NCBI RefSeq assembly: GCF_016031635.1
Contig: NZ_JACEGD010000037.1
Span: 1 to 61,715, forward strand
Source: Bradyrhizobium diversitatis
Lineage (GTDB): Bacteria; Pseudomonadota; Alphaproteobacteria; Rhizobiales; Xanthobacteraceae
Length of the DNA stretch: 61,715 bases
Direction of reading: 5' to 3'
The notes beneath the pieces are model-generated. The model made no database searches. It saw only the letters and a list, made by a program, of their open reading frames with translations, and was not told the origin of the DNA. Positions 49,910-58,169 of this stretch are shown here, one piece after another (the first letter of the stretch is position 1; every line of letters begins with the position of its first letter). The position numbers and the translations under genes are program-made.

Positions 49910-50848
49910 CTACTCCCATTCAATTTCAGAGAATGCTGCAGTTGCGTTGCGGGCGTTGTAGTCGTCGAACAGCTGCCAATGCGGCCGTTCCGACGCGGCC
50001 GCCTTGTCTGCGGCGGCTCGGATCGGCTCGCCCTTCTTGTTCAGCGTGCGGACGTCGGACAGCAGCGTTGATAGGTAGCGCCGTTCATCGATCAGCGCGG
50101 CGGGCCAGTCGCTCACGGGGCCGTGACCGGGAACGACGCGTAGCGCCGGGATGGCCTCAAGCCGGTTCAAGGTGTCGAGCCAGCCGCGGATGCTGCCGTC
50201 CATGACCGGAATGTGGCGGAGAAAGACCAGGTCGCCAGCAAACAGGGTCCTGGTCGTCTCGTCGTACACGATCAAGTCGCTGTCGCTGTGTCCGGCCGGC
50301 CAAGCACGCAAGCTCAGGCGGCGCGATCCCAGATCGAGCGTCATCGTATCGGTCACGAGCAGGGTCGGGGCGATGATCTTGACGGGATCGATCAGCTCGC
50401 TGCCCATGATGCGGCGGAAATTGTCGAGATAGAACGGCCCGCGCGTCGCGAGCGCCTGCGGCAGCCTGCTGTGCCCGACGAAGCTCGCGCCCTCCGCAAC
50501 GAAGGCGGCATTGCCGAAGATATGGTCGGGATGGCCGTGGGTGTTGATGACATAGCGGATCGGCTTGGGCGTGCGGGCCCGCACAGCGGCCAGCAGCGCC
50601 TCGCCTTCGCGAAGGCTGCCGCCGGTGTCGATCACGGCCACGGCCTCATCGCCGACGATGAAGCCGACATTGGCAATGTTACCTTCGTTCTCGCGGGTCA
50701 TCAGGGCGATGGTCCCGGAGTGCACGAAGATTCCCGGTGCGACTTCGCTCACAGGCAATTCGGCTGCGCAGGCGCGTGCTAGCGTCGCCTCGAGCAGGAA
50801 CCAGGCTGCGATCATCAGAGCGATGCGAGACACTTTTTTCTGCCTCAT
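49910..50848 (-). CDS. Quinoprotein relay system zinc metallohydrolase
   Basis: A 312-residue exported metallo-beta-lactamase-fold enzyme. The signal segment is RIALMIAAWFLLEATLARACA. The HxHxDH zinc motif reads NTHGHPDHIFGN near residue 111, with further ligands in WPAGHSDSDLIVY, FAGDLVF and VVPGHGPVSDW. It is 47 bp upstream of the SoxYZ-like gene on the same strand, the pairing typical of the quinoprotein relay clusters. A periplasmic thioester or lactone hydrolase role is plausible. The start at 50848 has a weak ribosome site. Confidence 0.87.
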   Translation of the reverse strand: MRQKKVSRIALMIAAWFLLEATLARACAAELPVSEVAPGIFVHSGTIALMTRENEGNIANVGFIVGDEAVAVIDTGGSLREGEALLAAVRARTPKPIRYVINTHGHPDHIFGNAAFVAEGASFVGHSRLPQALATRGPFYLDNFRRIMGSELIDPVKIIAPTLLVTDTMTLDLGSRRLSLRAWPAGHSDSDLIVYDETTRTLFAGDLVFLRHIPVMDGSIRGWLDTLNRLEAIPALRVVPGHGPVSDWPAALIDERRYLSTLLSDVRTLNKKGEPIRAAADKAAASERPHWQLFDDYNARNATAAFSEIEWE

Positions 50849-50961
50849 TTCAAGGGGGTCGTCTCGTTGCACTGCAACAAGTTGGGCCAGCGCAACGTTG
50901 GCACAGGTGGCACGTCATGCGTTGCATGGATAACATCCAACCAAAACGAGGAGGAAGCGCG

Positions 50962-51846
50962 ATGACGGAGGCCGGACGACATCGTCGCTGGTTGTTTTCA
51001 CTGTGGGTCGTGGTCGCATCCTGTGCGTTCGGCGATGCCGCCATCGCGCAGACCAGCGAGACCGGCGATCTCTCATTCGAATTGGTCGATCCCAAGGTGC
51101 TGCGCGTCTGTGCCGATCCGCGCAATCTGCCGTTCTCCAACGAGAAGGGCGAGGGGTTCGAGAACAAGCTCGCCGAGTTTCTTGCGGACAAGCTCCAGAA
51201 GAAGCTCGACTACGTGTTCTTTCCGCAGGCCACCGGTTTCGTGCGGATGACGCTGGGCGCGCATCGCTGCGACGTCATCATGGGTTTCCCGCAAGGCGAC
51301 GACCTCGTGCAGGGTACCAATCCCTACTACCGCACGAGCTATGCACTGGTCTCGAAGGCCGGCAGCGGGCTCGAGGACGTTGACACGCTCGAGGACCCCA
51401 AGTTGAAGGGCAAGCATGTCGGCATCGTCGCCGGCACACCGCCGGCGACCAACATGGCGCTGGCCGGCCTGATGGGCGATGCAAAGCCCTATCCGCTGAT
51501 GATCGACACGCGCTTCGACAATTCGGCACAGGCCATGATCAATGACCTCGCCGCCGGAAAGATCGACGCCGGCGTGTTGTGGGGGCCGATGGCCGGCTAC
51601 CATGCGAAGAAGGCCGGCTCTTCGCTCCATGTCACGCCGCTAGTGAAGGAAACCACCGGGCCGAAGCTAGTCTATCGCATCGGCATGGGCGTGCGCCCTG
51701 CCGACCAGAACTGGAAGCGGCAGCTCAACAAGCTGATCCAGGAGAACCAGGGCGAGATCAACAAGATCCTGCTCGATTTCGGCGTACCGCTGCTGGACGA
51801 GAGCGACCGGCCGCTCGGCGCGGAGGCGGCCAAGAAGACGCCATGA
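50962..51846 (+). CDS. Quinoprotein dehydrogenase-associated ABC-like binding protein
   Basis: A 294-residue exported type II binding protein (signal peptide SLWVVVASCAFGDAAIA). The start VLRVCADPRNLPFSNEKGEG and the phrase HRCDVIMGFPQGDDLVQGTN are the marks of the quinoprotein-associated putative substrate-binding family, to which PedB-like and MxaJ-like proteins belong. GAGGAGG precedes the ATG at 50962. Its stop overlaps the CxxCW gene. It is the second such protein in the window (compare 38807-39736), which suggests one per dehydrogenase group. Confidence 0.92.
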   Translation: MTEAGRHRRWLFSLWVVVASCAFGDAAIAQTSETGDLSFELVDPKVLRVCADPRNLPFSNEKGEGFENKLAEFLADKLQKKLDYVFFPQATGFVRMTLGAHRCDVIMGFPQGDDLVQGTNPYYRTSYALVSKAGSGLEDVDTLEDPKLKGKHVGIVAGTPPATNMALAGLMGDAKPYPLMIDTRFDNSAQAMINDLAAGKIDAGVLWGPMAGYHAKKAGSSLHVTPLVKETTGPKLVYRIGMGVRPADQNWKRQLNKLIQENQGEINKILLDFGVPLLDESDRPLGAEAAKKTP

Positions 51847-52403
51847 GACGGCCGCTTGCCGCTGCGATTGTCGTTGCTCTGCTCCTGGCACCGGCGTCGG
51901 CGCGGCAGCAGGAGCCGTTCGAGCCCGAGGGTTATCGCACCGACAATTATCGCGCGCCGGTGCCGGCGACGCTTGCCGGCGCGCGCGTGCTGACGACCGA
52001 GGAGGCGGAGGCGATATGGCGCGCAAACAGCGGCGCGTTCGTCGACGTGATGCCGCGCCCGCCGAAACCGAACAACCTTCCCGAGGGCACGGTGTGGCGC
52101 GATGCGCCGCGCCGGAACATTCCGGGCAGCATGTGGCTGCCTGACACCGGCTACGGCACTCTGCCGCCGGCCATGGATGACTATCTCCAGCGCGGCCTCG
52201 CGCGCGCCTCGCGCGGCAACAAGGCCGCATTGCTCGTGATCTATTGCCTCGCCGATTGCTGGATGTCCTGGAACGCCGCCAAGCGTGCGCTGGCTTACGG
52301 CTATTCCAACATCGCCTGGTACCCAGACGGCACCGACGGCTGGGAGCGCGCGAAGCTTCCGACCGATGAGGCGCAGCCGGAGCCGCGGCCCGAGCAACAT
52401 TGA
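51843..52403 (+). CDS. PQQ-dependent catabolism-associated CxxCW-motif protein
   Basis: A 186-residue exported protein (signal peptide LAAAIVVALLLAPASA). It is rhodanese-like: ARVLTTEEAEAIWRANSGAF, FVDVMPRPPKPNNLPEGTVW, and the active loop VIYCLADCWMSWNAAKRALA, in which two Cys and a Trp stand in the sequence CLADCW. The family is found only in PQQ-alcohol clusters and may handle sulphur or a thiol intermediate. It starts within the stop of the preceding gene (ATGA) and ends at a hairpin. Confidence 0.9.
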   Translation: MRRPLAAAIVVALLLAPASARQQEPFEPEGYRTDNYRAPVPATLAGARVLTTEEAEAIWRANSGAFVDVMPRPPKPNNLPEGTVWRDAPRRNIPGSMWLPDTGYGTLPPAMDDYLQRGLARASRGNKAALLVIYCLADCWMSWNAAKRALAYGYSNIAWYPDGTDGWERAKLPTDEAQPEPRPEQH

Positions 52404-52420
52404 TCAGCGAAGATGCGCTT

Positions 52421-52444
52421 CCTCTCTCCGCAAGCGGAGAGAGG
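52421..52444. terminator. Hairpin between converging genes
   Basis: An 11-bp perfect stem, CCTCTCTCCGC / GCGGAGAGAGG, around AA. It lies 18 bp after the CxxCW stop and 15 bp beyond the opposite gene's stop, so it can end both transcripts. No T-run is present. Confidence 0.6.
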
Positions 52445-52458
52445 TCAAGCGCAGTGCT

Positions 52459-52761
52459 CTATTTCTGCTTCTGCAGTTTCGTCAGCGTGCCGGTGCCGTT
52501 CGTCTCGGTGGCCGTATAGTTCACCCTGTCGCCGGCATGAACGGCGTCCAGCATCGCGGCATCCTTGGTTTTGTACTCCTGGAGCGCGCCGGCGCTGCCG
52601 GCGCTGGCGCCGACCGTCCCCTTCTGCGTCTGCTGGATCGAGATCGTGCCGTTGAGCCGGTCGATTCGCGTGATCGTTCCGGTCATGTCTTCGGCAAAAG
52701 CGCTGGATGCGAGCAAGCTAAGGGCCGCGGCGCCCGCGAAGATGAATCTTGTGGTTCCCAT
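52459..52761 (-). CDS. Small exported CusF/DUF1344-like protein
   Basis: A 100-residue periplasmic protein (signal peptide RFIFAGAAALSLLASSAFA). The mature OB-like domain reads MTGTITRIDRLNGTISIQQ and later AAMLDAVHAGDRVNYTATE, similar to small periplasmic metal-binding or DUF1344 proteins. No Met/His copper site is obvious, so metal binding is uncertain. GGAGG precedes the ATG at 52761. Confidence 0.75.
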   Translation of the reverse strand: MGTTRFIFAGAAALSLLASSAFAEDMTGTITRIDRLNGTISIQQTQKGTVGASAGSAGALQEYKTKDAAMLDAVHAGDRVNYTATETNGTGTLTKLQKQK

Positions 52762-52886
52762 CGAGGCCTCCCGACGTATGGGGTTCACTTCGACAAGGCA
52801 TCCCGGATCGATTTGGTTCCGGCAGATAGCTCGCCAAAAGGTTAACGATTGCGGAACTTTCGCGAAAGCCTTCAGCGAGGCTGCCG

Positions 52887-53495
52887 CTATTCCATTTCCT
52901 GCTGGATTACGCGGCCGAGCGCGAACAGGCGCTGGTCGATCGTGGTTGGAACCTCGCAGACGAAGCGCACCACCTTGGTACGGTCCTCGAAGATGCGGGT
53001 CTTCCAGATCAACTCGTTGCTGAGCGCCTCGACCTTGGCCTCGTCGCGGGGTGTCGCGCCTTGCAGGGTGTGGAGTTGGAGCGTTTCCTCGCGAATCTTG
53101 TCGGCGGCCTCGCGCTGCTTCCGGCTGACGCGTTCGAGCCCGTTCATGACCTGCGAGCGCTGAGCATTGAGCGTGTCGAACAGGCCGGCAAATAGCAGCT
53201 TCGCATTCGCCGTCTTGTCGGAACCGGAGGCGGCCAGAAACTCCTTCACCGATGTCTCGGCTTCGTCCAGCGGCGTCTTGCGCGCCGCCAATTTTGCGAC
53301 CAGCGCGCTGACCCTGGCGTCGTCCTTCCATTTGTTCTGGACATCGTCGAGCGGCGGACCGGCCCACACGGCGGCCAGCGAGATCTCCGGCACCTTGGCC
53401 TGGGTACAGGGCCAGTCCGGATAGCGCGGATCGGCCGCGCGCGCGGTCGTGCCGGACAGCGCGATTACCAGGGCAGCCAGGAGCCAGACCTTCAT
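52887..53495 (-). CDS. Periplasmic protein coupled to the ABC-2 exporter
   Basis: A 202-residue exported protein (signal peptide WLLAALVIALSGTTARA). It begins PRYPDWPCTQAKVPEISLAAVW and is otherwise mostly helical, with a long amphipathic region (residues 100-165) and a second Cys in RFVCEVPTT. I know this pattern only from PQQ-alcohol clusters next to the exporter; the function is not established. Its ATG overlaps the permease stop, so it belongs to the exporter operon 56195-52887. A periplasmic partner of the exporter is plausible. Confidence 0.75.
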   Translation of the reverse strand: MKVWLLAALVIALSGTTARAADPRYPDWPCTQAKVPEISLAAVWAGPPLDDVQNKWKDDARVSALVAKLAARKTPLDEAETSVKEFLAASGSDKTANAKLLFAGLFDTLNAQRSQVMNGLERVSRKQREAADKIREETLQLHTLQGATPRDEAKVEALSNELIWKTRIFEDRTKVVRFVCEVPTTIDQRLFALGRVIQQEME

Positions 53496-54340
53496 CCTTC
53501 GCCTCCCGCAGGCCCGCGTCGCGCCAGCCCGCGCGAGGGATCATAGGCCAAAATCGCTCCGACCATGAAGACGATTGTGCAGCTTGCAACCACCGTCAGC
53601 GAGATCCAGTTAATCTGCCCGTACAGCGCGAAGCGGATCAGCTCGACCGCATGGGTGAACGGATTGGCCTCGCAGAGATAGTACAGGTAAGGGCTGCCCT
53701 CCTGCACCCGCCAGAGCGGGTAGAGCGCGGAGGAGGCGAAGAACATCGGGAAGATCACGAAGTTCATCACCCCGGCGAAGTTTTCCAGCTGCTTGATGCC
53801 CGAGGAGATCAGCATGCCGAGCGAGCCCAGCATCAGCCCGGACAGGATTAGCGCCGGCAGCACGGTGAGGTAGCCCTGGGGCGGCGGGGTGATGTCCCAG
53901 AGCCAGGCGATCAGCAGGAATGCGTAGACCTGGAGCAGCGACACAGCGGTGCCTGCGAGCAGCTTGCAGAACAACAGGAATCCGCGCGGCAGCGGGCTCA
54001 CCAGGAGCGTGCGCATGTTGCCCATTTCGCGGTCATAGACCATCGAGAGCGAGGATTGCATGCCGTTGAAGAGCTGGATCATCGCCATCAGCCCAGGTGC
54101 GATATAGACCTCGTAGAGGATGTAGGTCTCGTAGGGCGGGATGATGGAGATGCCGAGCACCTGGCGGAAGCCGGCGGCAAAGATGAACAGCCACACCAGC
54201 GGGCGCACCAGCGCCGAGACGAAGCGCTCGCGCTGATGCAGGAAGCGCAGCCCCTCGCGCCAGATGATGCCGGTGAGGCAGGTCAGGTAGTCCTGGACCG
54301 AGAAGCCGCGCGGGGTCTCGCGCGTGGTGATGCTGCTCAT
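53492..54340 (-). CDS. ABC-2 type exporter permease of the quinoprotein cluster
   Basis: A 282-residue ABC-2 permease with six hydrophobic helices. SALVRPLVWLFIFAAGFRQ, the conserved MVYDREMGNMRTLLVSPLPR loop and NFVIFPMFFASSALYPLWR are family features. It forms an exporter with the ATPase at 54337-55146. It overlaps both neighbours by ATGA, in the order receptor-like protein, beta-propeller, ATPase, permease, 52887 protein. The cargo is unknown; exporters in this setting may carry alcohol derivatives or a cluster cofactor. Confidence 0.92.
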   Translation of the reverse strand: MSSITTRETPRGFSVQDYLTCLTGIIWREGLRFLHQRERFVSALVRPLVWLFIFAAGFRQVLGISIIPPYETYILYEVYIAPGLMAMIQLFNGMQSSLSMVYDREMGNMRTLLVSPLPRGFLLFCKLLAGTAVSLLQVYAFLLIAWLWDITPPPQGYLTVLPALILSGLMLGSLGMLISSGIKQLENFAGVMNFVIFPMFFASSALYPLWRVQEGSPYLYYLCEANPFTHAVELIRFALYGQINWISLTVVASCTIVFMVGAILAYDPSRGLARRGPAGGEG

Positions 54341-55146
54341 GCGCCGCCTCCCGGCATCACTTGCGCGCCGGTCAGGCGCATGAAGGCGGTGTTGACGTCC
54401 TGCGCGCCGGCCTCCGCGACGACGCGGCTCATCGGCCCCTTCGCCAGCACCTTGCCCTGGTGCAGCACTACGAGATCGTCACCGGCGTTGATCTCGTCGA
54501 ACAGGTGCGTGGCCCAGAGCACCCCGATGCCCTGCTCGGTCACGAGCTGGCGGACATGGCTGATGATGTCGGCGCGCGCCTTGACGTCCAGGCCGACCGT
54601 AGGCTCGTCCAGCAACAGCAGCCGCGGCCGGTGCAGCAGCGCCCGCGCGATCTCCAGCCGCCGCATCTGGCCGCCCGAGAGATCGCGGACCTTGCTGCCG
54701 GCGCGCTCTTCGAGCCCGATGCGGCCGAGCAGTTCGGCGCTGCGCGCGGCGGCCTCGCGGCGGCTGATGCCGTGCAGCGCAGCGTGATAGAGCAGGTTCT
54801 GCGTCAGCGACAAATCGAGATCGAGCGTACGCGGCTGGAACACGACCCCTAACAGCCGCAGCGCCTCGCCGGGGCTCTTGCTGATGTCATGACCGAAGAT
54901 GGCGACACGGCCGGACTGGATGCCGAACAGGCGCGTGACGAGCGAGAACAGCGTGCTCTTGCCGGCACCGTTCAGCCCAAGCAGTGCAGTGAAGCTCGCG
55001 GGTTGGACATTGAAGGAGACGTCCATCAGCGCGCGGCGCGGCCCATAGGCGTGGCTGACGCCCTCGATCGCCAGCGCCGGCACCGCGGCGGGATCGGGCC
55101 CTGGTGCGGCGTCGTGTGGTTCGGCGATTTGGGCAGGGCTGGTCAT
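54337..55146 (-). CDS. ABC-2 type exporter ATP-binding protein of the quinoprotein cluster
   Basis: A 269-residue ATPase. After a 25-residue Pro-rich leader, IEGVSHAYGPRRALMDVSFN begins the nucleotide-binding domain. Walker A is GLNGAGKST, the signature LSGGQMRRLEIARALLHRP, Walker B LLLLDEPTVGLD, and the switch His WATHLFDEI. The ATG at 55146 overlaps the beta-propeller stop; the upstream frame lies over that gene and is not coding. Confidence 0.94.
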   Translation of the reverse strand: MTSPAQIAEPHDAAPGPDPAAVPALAIEGVSHAYGPRRALMDVSFNVQPASFTALLGLNGAGKSTLFSLVTRLFGIQSGRVAIFGHDISKSPGEALRLLGVVFQPRTLDLDLSLTQNLLYHAALHGISRREAAARSAELLGRIGLEERAGSKVRDLSGGQMRRLEIARALLHRPRLLLLDEPTVGLDVKARADIISHVRQLVTEQGIGVLWATHLFDEINAGDDLVVLHQGKVLAKGPMSRVVAEAGAQDVNTAFMRLTGAQVMPGGGA

Positions 55147-56186
55147 GGCGCGATCGTGACGCCCCAGGGCAGTTCGCCCACCTGAATGGTCTTGATCACT
55201 TTCTGTGCGGCCACGTCGATGACCGAGACGTCGTTCGACACGCCATTGGTGGTGAGCAGGTACTTTTCGTCCGGCGTGAACGCCACGTGCCAGACCCGCT
55301 GCCCGACCAGCAGGTATTTCGTCACCTTGCGCGTGGCGACGTCGACCACGGCTATGCGATTGGCGGGGCCGAGCGCGATGAAGGCGGTCTTGTCGTCCTT
55401 GGTCATGCCGATGCCGACGGGCTGGATCGCCTCTTTCCGCAGGCCCGGGATCTCGAAAGTGACCTTGCCGATCACCTCGTGCTTCCTGGGATCGATGATC
55501 GACACGGTCCCGCCGATCTCCGAGGATACCCACACTTCCGAACTGTCATGCTTGAACTCAGCGAAGCGCGGGCGGGCGTCGACCAGCACGTTGGCGACGA
55601 TCTGGCGCGAGGCGGTGTCGATGAAATGCGCCATGTTGGTCGTCTCGGACGTGTTGATCAGCGTCTTGCCGTCGGGGCTGATGGTCATGCCCTCGGGCTC
55701 GACGCCGACCTGGATGTCGCCGAGGCGTGCGCGCTTCTCGAGATCGATCACGGTCACCGTGTTGTCGTTCTCGTTGGCGACATAGAGGATCTTGCCGGCG
55801 GCATCCTGTGCGAACAGCTCGGGGTCAGGTCCGGAGGGCAGGCTGTCGACCACGGTTTGCGTCTTGGCATCGATCACCTGGATGGTGTCGTCGTCGCCGA
55901 CCGCGACCAGCACGAACTTGCCGTCGCGCGTGAAATCGATGCCGCGCGGGCGCTGGCCGACCTTGATAGTCTTGGTCACGGTCCAGCTGTCGGTGTCGAT
56001 CACCGACACCGTGTTGCTCTTTTCGTTCGAGACATAGGCGATAAACGCGTGTGCGGGCGCTGCGGTGGTCGCCAGAACCATCAGCAACGCTGCCCTTAGC
56101 AGGAGCGATCTCCGTCCGCGAGCGGTCCTCACCTCCCCCGCACGCGGGGGAGGGGGCGCACCATCTCTGCGGAGGCTCCGTCGCAT
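55143..56186 (-). CDS. PQQ-dependent catabolism-associated beta-propeller protein
   Basis: A 347-residue exported seven-bladed YVTN-type propeller. Repeats include IAYVSNEKSNTVSVIDTDSW, LYVANENDNTVTVIDLEKRA and TFTPDEKYLLTTNGVSNDVSVIDV-like blades, each about 42 residues. The signal peptide is LLLRAALLMVLATTAAPAHA. The ATG at 56186 is given; a GTG at 56132 just after GGGGGAG would give a neater signal peptide, and a repeat-like GC palindrome lies between the two. It follows the receptor-like gene by 8 bp and is translationally coupled to the ATPase gene. Its propeller may read or scaffold the quinoprotein. Confidence 0.9.
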   Translation of the reverse strand: MRRSLRRDGAPPPPRAGEVRTARGRRSLLLRAALLMVLATTAAPAHAFIAYVSNEKSNTVSVIDTDSWTVTKTIKVGQRPRGIDFTRDGKFVLVAVGDDDTIQVIDAKTQTVVDSLPSGPDPELFAQDAAGKILYVANENDNTVTVIDLEKRARLGDIQVGVEPEGMTISPDGKTLINTSETTNMAHFIDTASRQIVANVLVDARPRFAEFKHDSSEVWVSSEIGGTVSIIDPRKHEVIGKVTFEIPGLRKEAIQPVGIGMTKDDKTAFIALGPANRIAVVDVATRKVTKYLLVGQRVWHVAFTPDEKYLLTTNGVSNDVSVIDVAAQKVIKTIQVGELPWGVTIAP

Positions 56187-56194
56187 CACTTCGC

Positions 56195-57376
56195 TCACTT
56201 CAGCTTGCATTTGCTCTCCGGACGATCGTAGCCGAGCGTGTCGAGCTCGGAGACCTGGTGCAGGAATCCCTCCTGCGGCGACACCGACACCACCATGCGG
56301 CCGTCGACCAGCAGGATCGGCTGGCGCAGCTGCAGGTTCCAGTCGCGCAAGGTGAGCCGCGTGCCCTTGAACGCGGCGACCGAGAAGTCCGGGCCCTTGA
56401 TGAAGTCGGTCGCCTTCCTGACGTCGCCGGAATTGGTGCGCGAGGTGGCTTCGCCGATCATGCGCACCGCGGTCCAGGCCTGCATGTCGAGCGCGGTCAT
56501 GCGCCGAGAATTCAGCTTGAAGAAGCGGTTCTGCATCTGGATCGCGCCCCACTGGTCCTGCGCGGCGTCCCAGCTGCGTGGCACCAGTCCGGCCGAGCCC
56601 GCGACGGGCCGCGCATCCCAGGTGCGATAGGGCAAATAGGCGCCGAACACCTCGCTCTCGTCGGCGGCGACCAGCACGTCATAGGCCGGCGCCTGCTGAG
56701 TGAAGACAGGCATCTGGCGCTGGATCAGCGTCACGCCGCTATCGGTACGACGTGCGCCGCCCTTGTCTTCGAAGGTGCGCTCCTGCACGATCTTGGCGCC
56801 GAACCGCGTGGCGGTGCGCCGGAGCGCATCGGCGAACAGCTTGTCCTCGTCATGGGAGCCGACCACGAGCAGCCAACGCTTCCACTGCTTCCACACCAGG
56901 TATTGCCCGAGCGCGTCGGCGAGCATTGCCCGGGTCGGGGCGGTATGGATGACGTTGGCGCGGCAATCGGCCTCGCGCAGCCGTTCGTCGATGGCGCCGA
57001 CGTTGAACAGCAGCGTGCCGCGGTCGCGTAAGGCGTCCGAGACCTTTAGCAGCGCATCGGCCGGCAGGTCGGCGACGATGAAGCCGTTCTTCTCGGCGAG
57101 CGCGGACGCCGCCTGCACAACGTCCTCGCCTTCCTTGATGCGGCGCTCCTCCAGCGTAAAGCGCTGGTTGAGGAATTTCCCGGTGGTGTTGTTGTCTTCG
57201 ATGGCGAGGCGAGCGCCGGCAACGCCGTCATTCTCGGCCGGCTGCTCTACCAGCGACAGCGTCGATCTGGTGCCGGCGATGCCGAGATAGCCGACGCCGA
57301 TCGTGACGGGGTCGGCCGCGAGCGCACTCGTCGCGGCAAGACTCCAGCCGATCAGGCCGACCAACCATCGGATCAT
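56195..57376 (-). CDS. PQQ-cluster receptor-like (LivK-type) binding protein
   Basis: A 393-residue exported type I binding protein (signal peptide WLVGLIGWSLAATSALA). The mature start DPVTIGVGYLGIAGTRSTLS and EDNNTTGKFLNQRFTLEERR match the branched-chain-type binding protein found only with PQQ-alcohol ABC exporters. Late in the protein RMTALDMQAWTAVRMIGEAT is conserved. It ends with KCKLK and is followed at 8 bp by the propeller. GGAGG precedes the ATG. In an exporter operon a receptor or sensor role is more likely than import. Confidence 0.92.
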   Translation of the reverse strand: MIRWLVGLIGWSLAATSALAADPVTIGVGYLGIAGTRSTLSLVEQPAENDGVAGARLAIEDNNTTGKFLNQRFTLEERRIKEGEDVVQAASALAEKNGFIVADLPADALLKVSDALRDRGTLLFNVGAIDERLREADCRANVIHTAPTRAMLADALGQYLVWKQWKRWLLVVGSHDEDKLFADALRRTATRFGAKIVQERTFEDKGGARRTDSGVTLIQRQMPVFTQQAPAYDVLVAADESEVFGAYLPYRTWDARPVAGSAGLVPRSWDAAQDQWGAIQMQNRFFKLNSRRMTALDMQAWTAVRMIGEATSRTNSGDVRKATDFIKGPDFSVAAFKGTRLTLRDWNLQLRQPILLVDGRMVVSVSPQEGFLHQVSELDTLGYDRPESKCKLK

Positions 57377-57505
57377 GTTTCCTCCAGGTGTTCTCCCCGG
57401 CTTGACCGCCGGTGGAGAATTGTTTCTGCTTCAAGCATGACCGATTTGGCCCGCCTTGCAACCCCGCATTTCGTCCTCGCGCGCGCGAGACCGGGAATCA
57501 CGATT

Positions 57506-58009
57506 ATGCGAGCACTGATCTGTTTCTCGGCTTTGCTGTTGACGGGCTCGGTCGCGCTCGCAGATCCGCCGAAACTCGCGGTGTTCGATTTCGAGCTGAT
57601 CGACACCAGCCTGCCCGGCGAGTTCTACGGCTCGAAGCCCGAGCAGGCGCGGCTCGAGCGCATCAGCGAGCAGCTGCGCAAGGAACTGGCAGATTCCGGC
57701 AAGTTCCAGATGCTCGACATCGCACCGGTTCGGGACGCCGCCCGTCACGCGAATCTGCAGGCCTGCGGCGGCTGCGACCTCAAGCTCGCCGGCCAGCTCG
57801 GCGCCGACCTGGAGATCACTGGCCTGGTGCAGAAGGTCTCGAACCTGATCATCAATCTCAACATCTATTTGCGCGACGTGAAGACCGGCAACATGATCAC
57901 CGTCGCCAGCGCCGACATGCGCGGCAACACCGACGAATCCTGGTCGCGTACGATGAGCTATCTGGTCCGCAACCGCCTGCTGGCGCCGAATTACGGCAAG
58001 CCGGAGTAG
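57506..58009 (+). CDS. Exported DUF2380/DUF3280-type protein
   Basis: A 167-residue exported protein (signal peptide ALICFSALLLTGSVALA). The mature sequence LAVFDFELIDTSLPGEFYGS opens an alpha/beta domain like those of the DUF2380/CsgG-related group. A CGGCD pair near residue 94 could bind a metal. DUF3280 proteins are common in PQQ-alcohol clusters. It is divergent from the receptor-like gene. The function is not known. Confidence 0.8.
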   Translation: MRALICFSALLLTGSVALADPPKLAVFDFELIDTSLPGEFYGSKPEQARLERISEQLRKELADSGKFQMLDIAPVRDAARHANLQACGGCDLKLAGQLGADLEITGLVQKVSNLIINLNIYLRDVKTGNMITVASADMRGNTDESWSRTMSYLVRNRLLAPNYGKPE

Positions 58010-58020
58010 GGGGTTCTTCG

Positions 58021-58163
58021 CCTCTCCCCGCAAGCGGGGAGAGGCCGGAATTTGCGAAAGCAAATTCCGGGGAAGGGGGAGTCTCCGCGAGTCCAACTGC
58101 GACCGACCGCGTGGAGAGTCCCCCTCACACCAACCCTCTCCCCGCAAGCGGGGCGAGGGAGAA
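58021..58163. repeat. Inverted repeat CCTCTCCCCGCAAGCGGGGAGAGG type
   Basis: A hairpin at 58021-58044 is repeated with small changes at 58134-58159, with a smaller palindrome GGAATTTGCGAAAGCAAATTCC between them. It lies between convergent genes (57506 and fghA). A shorter relative is at 52421-52444. Confidence 0.8.
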
Positions 58164-58169
58164 GAGAGA

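Noticed and set aside
50905..50935. Sigma-54 promoter (TGGCAC...TTGCA) before the binding-protein gene
   Set aside because: The distance between the GG and GC elements is wrong for every pairing of the TGGCAC and TTGC boxes found here.
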